Under the pieces are notes generated by a model. The model did no database searches. It was not told the DNA's origin and was given only the letters and a program-made list of their open reading frames with translations. From Roseinatronobacter alkalisoli (GTDB lineage: Bacteria > Pseudomonadota > Alphaproteobacteria > Rhodobacterales > Rhodobacteraceae), in assembly GCF_028745735.1 (NCBI RefSeq), contig NZ_JAQZSM010000008.1, positions 108,166-172,165 on the forward strand: a stretch of DNA of 64,000 bases, read 5' to 3'. This document shows, piece by piece, positions 56,741-64,000 of this stretch; position 1 is the stretch's first letter, and each line of letters begins with the position of its first letter. Made by a program: the position numbers and the translations under genes.

Positions 56741-58489
56741 ATGGAAAACACACTGAACCAGATGTTGCGCAAAAGATCGCCCGGTAGCGGAACGCTGCTG
56801 ATCGGCGGGGCGATTGGTGTTGGTATGACTGCCGAGGCCGCGGTGCGTGGTGGCGCGGATTTCCTGCTGGCGCTGAATGCGGGGCGTTATCGGGTCATGG
56901 GTGCCGCGTCGCTTGCCGCGCTTCTGCCGCTGAGCAATGCCAACCAGTTCACAGATCAGTTCGCGCGCCGCGAAATACTGGACCGGGTTGCGGTGCCGGT
57001 GCTGTTCGGGGCGTCCTGTTTCGATCCGTCGACAAGTCCCGAAATGCTGGTTCAGCAGACATGCGATGTCGGGTATCAGGGCATCGCGAATTTCCCGTCA
57101 TCCATTCATTTCGATGGGCGTTTCCGCCGATTGCTGGAAGAAGCCGATCTTGGTTTTGCCCGCGAAGCGCGGATGCTGGCACTGGCACGTCAGGCAGGGT
57201 TGCTGACTTTCGGCTATGCCAAGACCCGCACCGAGATTGCATTGCTGCTGGACGCGGGCGTCGCCATGATCTGTCTGAATTTCGGCTGGAATGCGGGCGG
57301 TGTTCAAGCGGTGGCGCAAAGCTTCACCATTGCGGAAGCTGCCGACCGGGCGCGGCGCATTTTTGCATCAATCCGCAGCCGTGCGCCCGACACGCTTTGT
57401 TTTGTCGAAGGGGGGCCGATTATCAACCCCGATGACATGTTCCGCGTCTGCAACGAGGCCAGCGCCGACGGCTATGTCGGCGGTTCCACACTGGACCGCG
57501 TGCCGCTGGAAATTTCTGTCACGGAACGAACATCCGCCTTCAAGGCGTTCGGGCTGCTGAAACAAGCGAATACTGCGCAATCGCGTGAACTGAACCGCGC
57601 CGCGCGGATTGCAGGCATCGTGGGACAGTCGGAATTCGTGCTGGCGGTGTTGGAACAGGTTACGCGGCTGGCGGGCACCCGAATTCCTGCGCTGATATGT
57701 GGCGAACCGGGCCTTGGCCGGGGGGCGCTGGCGCGTGCGTTGCACCCACTTTCCGAACGTAGCGGCCCTTTGGTGACATTGCGCGCCATAAACCCGCAGG
57801 CAGCGCCGGAAGCGTTCTTGTTCGGCGAAGCGCCGCGTCGTCAGGGCGTGCTGGCAAAGCCCGATGCAACAGTGGTGATCGAAAATGCCGAGGCCCTGCC
57901 GATCAGCGTGCAGCGCCGCCTTGCTGACTGGCTGGAACAGGGCATGCTGGGCGTTGACGGCCTTGCGCGCGACACCGCCGGGGCGGCACATGGCGCGCGG
58001 CTGGTTCTTGTCTGCCAGACTGAACCCGGCCGCGATACGGCGCTTATTCCGGCGCTGATGCAATGCCTTCGGGCGGGCCGGATTGAGATTCCGCCCCTGC
58101 GCGAACGCCCCGAAGACGTGCCCGCCCTTGCACGGCACCGGCTGGCAATGCTGGGCGGCGGGCAGCAGATTTCGGCGGATGGCTATCGGCTGTTGCTGGC
58201 ACATGCATGGCCCGGCAATATTCCCGAACTGCGCGCAGTCATCGACCGGGCCGCCCTGCACAGTGAAAGCGAGATCATAGAATCGATTGCGCTGTCGGCG
58301 GCAATCGGCACCGGCCCGTCTGGCGACCCCGCAAATGACGACCACGCCCAGCACCCGCGAACGGAACGTGACTGGCTGCTGGAAGCGCTGCGCCGCAACC
58401 GTTTCCGGCGTGGGGACACAGCCGCCTATCTGGGTGTTTCGCGCAAGACGCTATACAACAAGATGCGCCGCATGGGGTTGCTGGAATAG
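56741..58489 (+). CDS. Regulator: PEP-hydrolase-like TIM barrel fused to degenerate NtrC-type AAA+ domain and Fis-type HTH
   Basis: 582 aa. Residues 1-270 are a full TIM-barrel domain of the same family as the operon enzyme (GGAIGVGMTAEAA, LNAGRYRVMG, NFPSS at 117-121, GGPI at 224-227, YVGGSTLDRVP at 245-255). Residues 290-515 are an enhancer-binding-protein AAA+ domain with GEPGLGRG (321-328; Walker A Lys replaced by Arg), no GAFTGA loop, VVIENAE (378-384) where LFLDE is expected, and retained PPLRERPEDVPAL and WPGN. Residues 542-582 are a Fis-type HTH (AAYLGVSRKTLYNKMRRMGL). Predicted to bind DNA but not to remodel sigma-54 holoenzyme. Likely controls the liv/Tm-1-like operon; effector unknown. 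Confidence 0.88.
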   Translation: MENTLNQMLRKRSPGSGTLLIGGAIGVGMTAEAAVRGGADFLLALNAGRYRVMGAASLAALLPLSNANQFTDQFARREILDRVAVPVLFGASCFDPSTSPEMLVQQTCDVGYQGIANFPSSIHFDGRFRRLLEEADLGFAREARMLALARQAGLLTFGYAKTRTEIALLLDAGVAMICLNFGWNAGGVQAVAQSFTIAEAADRARRIFASIRSRAPDTLCFVEGGPIINPDDMFRVCNEASADGYVGGSTLDRVPLEISVTERTSAFKAFGLLKQANTAQSRELNRAARIAGIVGQSEFVLAVLEQVTRLAGTRIPALICGEPGLGRGALARALHPLSERSGPLVTLRAINPQAAPEAFLFGEAPRRQGVLAKPDATVVIENAEALPISVQRRLADWLEQGMLGVDGLARDTAGAAHGARLVLVCQTEPGRDTALIPALMQCLRAGRIEIPPLRERPEDVPALARHRLAMLGGGQQISADGYRLLLAHAWPGNIPELRAVIDRAALHSESEIIESIALSAAIGTGPSGDPANDDHAQHPRTERDWLLEALRRNRFRRGDTAAYLGVSRKTLYNKMRRMGLLE

Positions 58490-58620
58490 CGCGCGTCGGC
58501 GTGGTGGGCGGTCCGGCAGGCCCCAAAGGATTCAAGCTTGGTGCCGAAAGCCCTGCAAGTCACTGATGATCGTCAGTATCAACTTTCAGAACGCCACAGC
58601 GGTGCATTCCGAAGGCAGGT

Positions 58621-58643
58621 TAACATGAACAGTTTTCATGTTA
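58621..58643 (+). promoter_or_regulatory. 9-bp palindrome containing TGAA-N5-TTCA upstream of split metH
   Basis: TAACATGAA-CAGTT-TTCATGTTA is a perfect 9-bp inverted repeat whose core matches the TGAA-N5-TTCA pattern known for MetR sites in enterobacteria. It overlaps the -35 position of a possible promoter with -10 GATAAT at 58652-58657, and is 74 bases before the first met gene. No regulator gene is adjacent. Confidence 0.45.
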
Positions 58644-58716
58644 GTGTTCAGGATAATGAGGTTTTGTTGTGCTTCCCTGTGGCCTAGACAGACGGTTCAG
58701 GCCAGATGGGATCGCA

Positions 58717-59757
58717 ATGACAAAGACCTTCACTTTTCCAAGCACACCGGCGGAAGCCCAGCTTCGCAAACTGGCGCACGAACGCGTTCTTGTTCTCGAC
58801 GGAGCCATGGGCACGCAGATTCAGACGCTTGGCCTGTCGGAAGAGGATTTCACCGGCCAGGGTTCCGGTTGTGCCTGCGCCCATCATTCCGACCATCCCC
58901 AGAAGGGGAATAATGACCTGCTGATCCTGACTCAGCCCGACGCGATTGAAGAAATTCATTTCAGCTTCGCGATGGCGGGGGCGGATATTGTGGAAACAAA
59001 TACCTTTTCCTCTACCTCGATCGCGCAGGCAGATTACGGGATGGAACATGCGGTCCATGACCTGAATGCGACAGGGGCCTGCCTTGCCCGTCGCGCGATG
59101 GACCGGGCGACCGCCATCGACGGGCGACCCCGTTTCGTGGCAGGCGCACTCGGCCCGACCAACCGGACGGCCAGCCTCAGCCCCGATGTGAACGACCCCG
59201 GCTACCGCGCGGTCACCTTCGACGATCTGCGCGTAGCCTATGGCGAGCAGGTGCGCGGGTTGATCGCGGGCAAGGCGGATCTGATACTGATAGAGACAAT
59301 CTTTGACACGCTGAACGCCAAGGCCGCGATTTTTGCCTGCATGGAAGTTTTCAGCGAAACAGGCCAGCACCTGCCGCTGATGATTTCGGGCACCATCACC
59401 GATGCGTCGGGCCGAACCCTGTCGGGCCAGACGCCGACGGCCTTCTGGCATTCGGTCATGCATGCCCGCCCGTTCACTGTGGGGCTGAACTGCGCGCTGG
59501 GTGCGGCGGCCATGCGTCCGCATCTTGCCGAACTGGCAGGCGTGGCGACAACGCTTACCTGCGCCTATCCGAATGCGGGCCTGCCCAATGCCTTCGGCCA
59601 ATATGACGAAGGACCGGATGAAACCGCAGCCCAGATCGAAGGTTTTGCGCGCGACGGGCTTGTGAACATCGTTGGTGGCTGCTGCGGCACCACACCAGAC
59701 CATATCCGCGCCATTGCAGAAGCTGTGGCCGGTTTTACCCCGAGGGCAACACCATGA
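58717..59757 (+). CDS. Methionine synthase homocysteine-binding module (split MetH, part 1)
   Basis: 346-aa homocysteine S-methyltransferase domain corresponding to the N-terminal module of cobalamin-dependent methionine synthase. [28 protein letters not shown] and the zinc-ligand cysteines in GLNCALGA and [11 protein letters not shown] are present. Often labelled betaine-homocysteine methyltransferase, but the ATGA overlap with the gene for the remaining MetH modules supports a split MetH. ATG 58717 is chosen because the family begins there; 16 more in-frame codons upstream are unconserved. Confidence 0.9.
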   Translation: MTKTFTFPSTPAEAQLRKLAHERVLVLDGAMGTQIQTLGLSEEDFTGQGSGCACAHHSDHPQKGNNDLLILTQPDAIEEIHFSFAMAGADIVETNTFSSTSIAQADYGMEHAVHDLNATGACLARRAMDRATAIDGRPRFVAGALGPTNRTASLSPDVNDPGYRAVTFDDLRVAYGEQVRGLIAGKADLILIETIFDTLNAKAAIFACMEVFSETGQHLPLMISGTITDASGRTLSGQTPTAFWHSVMHARPFTVGLNCALGAAAMRPHLAELAGVATTLTCAYPNAGLPNAFGQYDEGPDETAAQIEGFARDGLVNIVGGCCGTTPDHIRAIAEAVAGFTPRATP

Positions 59758-62480
59758 CCCGCTATCTGCGCCTGTCCGGGCTGGAACCTTTTGTCCTGAC
59801 CCCGGATATTCCTTTTGTGAATGTCGGCGAACGGACGAATGTGACCGGCAGTGCGAAATTCCGCAAACTGATCGTGAACCGTGACTATGCTGCTGCGCTG
59901 GACGTCGCGCGCGATCAGGTCGAGAACGGCGCGCAGATCATCGATATCAACATGGATGAAGGGTTGATCGATTCAAAGGCCGCGATGGTCGAGTTTCTGA
60001 ACCTTGTGGCATCCGAACCCGACATTGCGCGCGTGCCGGTGATGATTGACAGTTCCAAATGGGAAGTGATCGAGGCAGGCCTGCAATGCGTTCAGGGCAA
60101 ATCCGTCGTCAATTCCATCAGCCTGAAAGAAGGCGAGGATGCGTTCCGCCACCACGCGCGGCTGTGTCTTGCCTATGGGGCGGCGGTGGTCGTCATGGCC
60201 TTTGACGAGTCGGGCCAGGCAGACAGTTTTACACGGAAAACCGAAATATGCGCCCGCGCCTATCGCATTCTGACCGAAGACGTAGGCTTCCCGCCCGAAG
60301 ACATCATCTTTGACCCGAATATCTTTGCTGTCGCCACCGGGATTGAAGAACATGATAATTACGGCGTTGATTTCATAGAGGCAACGCGCTGGATCAGACA
60401 GAACCTGCCCCATGCCCATGTGTCGGGCGGGGTTTCGAACCTGTCGTTCAGCTTTCGCGGGAATGACCCGGTGCGCGAGGCGATGCATGCGGTATTCCTG
60501 TATCATGCCATTCAGGCGGGCATGGATATGGGGATTGTCAATGCAGGCCAGCTTGCGGTCTATGACCAGATCGACCCGGACCTGCGCGAAGCCTGCGAAG
60601 ATGTGGTCCTGAACCGCCGCCCGAAAGGGGGCGGCACCGCAACTGAACGGATGCTGGAAATTGCGGGGCGCTTTCAGGGCGGCGCGCGTGAAGAAAAGGT
60701 CCGTGATCTTGCTTGGCGTGACTGGCCGGTGGACAAACGGCTGGAACATGCGCTGGTCAACGGCATCACCGAATTCATCGAGGAAGACACAGAAGCCGCC
60801 CGCCTGACGGCAGAACGCCCGCTGCATGTCATCGAAGGCCCGCTGATGGCTGGCATGAATGTGGTTGGCGACCTGTTCGGGGCGGGCAAGATGTTCCTGC
60901 CGCAGGTGGTGAAATCGGCGCGGGTGATGAAACAGGCGGTGGCGGTGCTGCTGCCCTATATGGATGCCGAAAAGCTGGCGGGTGGCGGTGAAGGCCGCGA
61001 AACAGCAGGCAAGGTGCTGATGGCCACGGTGAAGGGCGATGTGCATGATATCGGCAAAAACATCGTTGGTGTCGTGCTGGCCTGCAACAATTATGAAATC
61101 ATCGATCTGGGCGTGATGGTGCCCCCACAGAAAATCCTGCAAGTCGCCCGCGAGGAGAAGGTGGATATCATCGGGCTGTCGGGCCTGATTACCCCCAGTC
61201 TGGACGAGATGGTGCATCTGGCCGCTGAAATGGAACGCGAAGGGTTCACCATTCCCCTGCTGATCGGTGGGGCCACCACGTCCAAGGTGCATACGGCGGT
61301 GAAAATCGCGCCCGGTTATAGCGGTCCGGCGGTCTATGTGCTGGATGCCAGCCGCGCCGTGGGGGTTGTCAGCCAGTTGCTCAACCCCGTGCAAAAGACC
61401 GCTTACGTTGACGCGATCAGGACCGAGTACGCCGAAGTATCCGACCGCCACGCCCGCAATGAGCGTGCGAAACAGCGCCTGCCGCTGGCACAGGCGCGGG
61501 CCAATGCGCTGCGGCTGGACTGGCGGGACTACACGGTTCCCGCGCCACAGTTCCTGGGGAGTCGCGTGATCGATGACTGGGACATGGCCGAAATCGCCCG
61601 TTATATTGACTGGACGCCGTTTTTCCGGACATGGGAGTTGAAGGGCAATTATCCGAAAATCTTGCAGGATGAAAAGCAAGGCGAAGCCGCCCGCGCGCTG
61701 TTTGCCGATGCACAGGCGATGCTGGAACGGATCATCAACGAGGGTTGGTTTACCCCCCGCGCCGTGGTCGGTTTCTGGCCCGCGAATGCAGTGGGCGAGG
61801 ATATCCGCCTTTTCACCGATGACAGCCGGGGCACGGAACTTGCCACGCTGCACACCCTGCGCCAGCAGCACACCAAGCGCGCAGGGCGTCCGAATGTCGC
61901 GCTGGCGGATTTTGTGGCACCCGAAGGCAGCGTTCCCGATTATGTCGGCGGCTTTGTTGTGACGGCAGGGCCGGAAGAGGCCGAAATCGCCGAGAAATTC
62001 GACCGTTCAAACGACAATTACGCGGCGATTCTGGTCAAGGCGCTTGCCGACCGAACCGCCGAGGCCATGGCCGAACTTCTGCATCAGCGTGTGCGGCGCA
62101 CGCTTTGGGGCTATGCGCCCGATGAAAACTTTGCACCCGATGAACTTGTCAGCGAACCCTATTGCGGCATCCGCCCGGCACCCGGCTATCCGGCACAGCC
62201 GGACCATACCGAAAAGCTGACCCTGTTCCGCCTGCTTGATGCCGAAGCCGCCACTGGGGTCACCCTGACAGAATCGATGGCAATGTGGCCGGGATCGTCG
62301 GTGTCGGGCTTCTATATCGGGCACCCGGACGCCTATTATTTCGGGGTCGCCAAGGTAGAGCGCGACCAGATCGAAAGTTACGCAGCGCGCAAAGGCATGA
62401 CCTTGGCCGAAGCCGAACGCTGGCTGGCCCCGGTGCTGAATTACGTTCCGGGCAAGACATCATCGCGTGAGGTCGCCTGA
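59754..62480 (+). CDS. metH: Methionine synthase folate-, cobalamin- and activation modules (split MetH, part 2)
   Basis: 908 aa covering the rest of MetH: pterin-binding domain (about 1-290, [16 protein letters not shown]), cap and B12-binding domain with the lower-ligand motif DVHDIG (429-434, His431), and the SAM-dependent reactivation domain (about 560-908, GIRPAPGYP near 805). The two genes together give 1254 residues, close to the 1227 of E. coli MetH, so all four modules are present. In some Rhodobacterales MetH is divided further and lacks the activation domain; here it is kept. Cobalamin-dependent methyl transfer from methyl-THF to homocysteine. Confidence 0.95.
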   Translation: MTRYLRLSGLEPFVLTPDIPFVNVGERTNVTGSAKFRKLIVNRDYAAALDVARDQVENGAQIIDINMDEGLIDSKAAMVEFLNLVASEPDIARVPVMIDSSKWEVIEAGLQCVQGKSVVNSISLKEGEDAFRHHARLCLAYGAAVVVMAFDESGQADSFTRKTEICARAYRILTEDVGFPPEDIIFDPNIFAVATGIEEHDNYGVDFIEATRWIRQNLPHAHVSGGVSNLSFSFRGNDPVREAMHAVFLYHAIQAGMDMGIVNAGQLAVYDQIDPDLREACEDVVLNRRPKGGGTATERMLEIAGRFQGGAREEKVRDLAWRDWPVDKRLEHALVNGITEFIEEDTEAARLTAERPLHVIEGPLMAGMNVVGDLFGAGKMFLPQVVKSARVMKQAVAVLLPYMDAEKLAGGGEGRETAGKVLMATVKGDVHDIGKNIVGVVLACNNYEIIDLGVMVPPQKILQVAREEKVDIIGLSGLITPSLDEMVHLAAEMEREGFTIPLLIGGATTSKVHTAVKIAPGYSGPAVYVLDASRAVGVVSQLLNPVQKTAYVDAIRTEYAEVSDRHARNERAKQRLPLAQARANALRLDWRDYTVPAPQFLGSRVIDDWDMAEIARYIDWTPFFRTWELKGNYPKILQDEKQGEAARALFADAQAMLERIINEGWFTPRAVVGFWPANAVGEDIRLFTDDSRGTELATLHTLRQQHTKRAGRPNVALADFVAPEGSVPDYVGGFVVTAGPEEAEIAEKFDRSNDNYAAILVKALADRTAEAMAELLHQRVRRTLWGYAPDENFAPDELVSEPYCGIRPAPGYPAQPDHTEKLTLFRLLDAEAATGVTLTESMAMWPGSSVSGFYIGHPDAYYFGVAKVERDQIESYAARKGMTLAEAERWLAPVLNYVPGKTSSREVA

Positions 62481-62605
62481 CGGCCTGTCGGTAGCGTGTG
62501 CTTTGCTCTGCGTCCAGTCATCTTCTGATGGCTGCATCGTGTATGATGCTTGCCACCTTGCGGTTCCACCTGATCTGAAAACGCCACACAGTGTCCCCCC
62601 CGCGT

Positions 62606-63424
62606 TCAGTTTCCGGTGAGGAGATTTTCGAGGATAGCGGCGGTTTTGGGGATGCGGTTGTGGTTGTTGCGCACTTCCAGGAGGAGTGGCGGTTGCGCGG
62701 GGTGTTTTGCGAGTGCGGTCATCAGTGGTTTCCAGTTGATGCGCCCGTGGCCTGGGTGCCAGTGTCTGTCGGCATGTCCATCGATATCCTGGAGGTGGAC
62801 ATGTGCCAGATTTGTGCCGGCGTGTTGCAGGAAATCGATGACGGGAGGTGCGCCATATTTGGCATGGGCAAGATCGGCGTGGCCTGTATCGACGGAGAGT
62901 TTCAGATTGGGGTGGTTGATCTTCGCGATCAGATCGCTGCGGTCTGCGGGGCTTGTATCGTCGATATTTTCCAGCACGAGTGTCACGCCTGCATCTGCGG
63001 CGCGTTCCAGCACGGGTCCGAGGCAGTCTGCTGCGGCCTGGAACAGGGTTTTGCGCAGCAAGGGGTAATTGGTGTAATTCAGGCTGTGCCAGAAGGTGAA
63101 GGGGGAATGCAGGACCATCCATTCTGCGTGCAGGGCACTGGCGATATCGAGGGCCTTGTACATGCGGGCCTGTATGATGGTGCGGATTTCGGTGTCGGGA
63201 TTGGTGATATCAAGCCCGAAGAACGGCCCGTGAATGCCGCGGGGTCCGTGATGGCCCTGAAGTGCCACCTGCCATTGCCGGAGCAGCGCGCTGGTATCGC
63301 CTGCGATTATGCCGGGGGGGATGAAATCCTGTATCTCGAGGGGGCGGTCCTTGTCGAAAAGCCAGTCGCGCAGGATATCCATGTTGTGCAGCAGCATTGC
63401 TGCGCCGATTAGCGGAACTGTCAC
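62606..63424 (-). CDS. Sugar phosphate isomerase/epimerase-like TIM-barrel protein
   Basis: 272-aa AP-endonuclease-2/xylose-isomerase-like TIM barrel. Probable metal ligands lie in VLENIDD, SVDTGHADL, HVHLQDIDG and LLLEVRN. Start GTG 63424 is chosen because AAAGGAC lies just upstream and the protein then begins TVPLIGAAML as a normal first strand; upstream codons in frame are low-complexity. Substrate unknown; the family includes sugar epimerases, inosose isomerases and hydroxypyruvate isomerase. Convergent with metH, no partner genes in view. Confidence 0.82.
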   Translation of the reverse strand: MTVPLIGAAMLLHNMDILRDWLFDKDRPLEIQDFIPPGIIAGDTSALLRQWQVALQGHHGPRGIHGPFFGLDITNPDTEIRTIIQARMYKALDIASALHAEWMVLHSPFTFWHSLNYTNYPLLRKTLFQAAADCLGPVLERAADAGVTLVLENIDDTSPADRSDLIAKINHPNLKLSVDTGHADLAHAKYGAPPVIDFLQHAGTNLAHVHLQDIDGHADRHWHPGHGRINWKPLMTALAKHPAQPPLLLEVRNNHNRIPKTAAILENLLTGN

Positions 63425-63695
63425 GCCATGTCCTTTCTTCCGGGGTATTGGCCGGAATGTTGCGCATGTCCCGGCTGTGGTGACAGCGGGGCTGTCTGTG
63501 GCCGGGCGCAAGGCCGGGTTGCTTCGTTGCGCGCGCGCGGCGGGCGCGGCGGGCTTGGTCTGGTGCATTCACGCATTCTGCTCTGGCTGTTTGATAACGC
63601 ATATCCGGGGCGCGGGAAACCGGAACCGGCGCTGTTGTGTGACATGTTCTGTCGCATAACTGGCGGGAAGGGAACCTGTTCCGGGGCGGGCTGCC

Positions 63696-63719
63696 GGGAG
63701 GGCGTGCGGGAGGGCGTGC
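63696..63719. repeat. Tandem 12-bp repeat
   Basis: Two perfect copies of GGGAGGGCGTGC at 63696-63707 and 63708-63719, with the beginning of a third copy after them. Confidence 0.7.
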
Positions 63720-63874
63720 GGGATGGGGGCGCATGGGGGTGGCGTGCTGTGCGCTGCGGGGGGGCTGGCAGGGTTTGATTTTTATTTTTCCTTTATGAAC
63801 AGGTGCTTGGCTTGATTTTTGCGGTTTTTGCGTGCGGCGGCGGTTATTTTTTTCGGGAATCTGGAATTTTGACC

Positions 63875-63903
63875 TTGCGTGTATTTGGTTGATTGCCTAG
63901 ATA
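63875..63903 (+). promoter_or_regulatory. Possible promoter reading out of the window
   Basis: TTGCGT, 17-base spacer, TAGATA, directly preceded by a TTGACC (63869-63874) and a T-rich tract, and followed by a GC-rich segment. It resembles strong promoters ahead of stable RNA operons, but no RNA gene is visible within the window. Confidence 0.3.
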
Positions 63904-64000
63904 GCGCTTCACCGGCGGCGGGAACGTTGTTGGGTCTTGGATCGGTTGACTGGATGCGAGTTTGGTTCTGGTCTGAGTGCGAGATTTAGGAGCATGGATT

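Larger units (their letters stand above)
63425..64000. other. Non-coding end of window
   Basis: 576 bases without a supported gene. The part to about 63,760 is GC-rich with a short tandem repeat; 63,776-63,895 is unusually T-rich on the plus strand for this genome; then comes a possible promoter (see separate entry). An ATG at 63994 follows AGGAGC with almost no spacing, so a gene start there is doubtful. Confidence 0.5.

Noticed and set aside
58490..58716. Cobalamin or SAM/SAH riboswitch upstream of split metH
   Set aside because: I searched by eye for B12-box and SAM-II/SAH-type conserved cores and saw none; the region is explained better by a palindromic operator. A covariance-model search would be decisive.
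63994..64000. Gene start at the right edge (AGGAGC-ATG)
   Set aside because: Spacing between the purine-rich site and ATG is only one base, and too little sequence follows to judge.

Overview
The window is chromosomal DNA of an alphaproteobacterium, most likely a member of the Rhodobacterales/Rhodobacteraceae. Supporting signs are the rpmH-rnpA-yidD-ttcA-yidC-MOSC-engB-argB order, an ATP12-type F1 assembly factor, an NDUFS4-like complex I subunit, a YlxR-L7Ae fusion between nusA and infB, the zinc-free form of L36, and dense GC-rich coding with many 4-bp ATGA overlaps. The genus cannot be named from this sequence alone. No insertion sequence, prophage, CRISPR array or replication origin was seen.

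Layout. 1-1.8 kb: 3' part of an M17 leucyl aminopeptidase and an NlpC/P60 peptidase. 1.8-2.26 kb: a non-coding gap with a nested inverted-repeat element. 2.3-8.3 kb (minus): gltD-gltB glutamate synthase, divergent from uppP (8.5 kb) across an AT-rich gap carrying a spaced 19-bp direct repeat. 9.3-11.1 kb: ubiG and prolyl iminopeptidase. 11.2-16.6 kb: rimP-nusA-rnpM/L7Ae-infB. 16.8-24.4 kb: flavin reductase, rpmJ, tRNA-Val, N-formylglutamate amidohydrolase, a cNMP-domain CPA1 antiporter, 3-hydroxybutyryl-CoA dehydrogenase, an unknown 91-aa protein, a GT4 glycosyltransferase and an NDUFS4-like protein. 24.7-30.3 kb: rplO-secY-adk-DUF-rpsM-rpsK-rpoA-rplQ, with GC-rich hairpins in the longer intercistronic gaps. 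30.4-35.7 kb: Deg protease, rarA, RluA-type pseudouridine synthase, HAD phosphatase, ATP12. 35.7-42.8 kb (minus): the long rpmH...argB-ferredoxin-SixA operon. 43.1-46.6 kb: TVP38-like membrane protein, flavoprotein disulfide reductase, histidine kinase; then tRNA-Arg and aqpZ.

The most interesting region is 47.98-58.49 kb. An eight-gene minus-strand operon encodes a complete branched-chain-amino-acid-type ABC importer (livH, livM, livJ, livG, livF) followed by a Tm-1-like (UPF0261) protein, a PEP-hydrolase-family TIM barrel and a tandem-SRPBCC protein. Divergent from it lie a diverged third TIM-barrel paralogue and a regulator that fuses the same TIM barrel to a degenerate NtrC-type AAA+ domain and a Fis-type HTH. 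The regulator has lost the Walker A lysine, the GAFTGA loop and the Walker B acidic pair. The layout suggests uptake and processing of an unidentified small molecule, sensed by a regulator whose input domain is a copy of the pathway enzyme.

58.7-62.5 kb: methionine synthase split into two overlapping genes behind a TGAA-N5-TTCA palindrome. 62.6-63.4 kb: a sugar isomerase/epimerase-like TIM barrel. The last 576 bases are non-coding, with a short tandem repeat and a possible promoter for something beyond the window.
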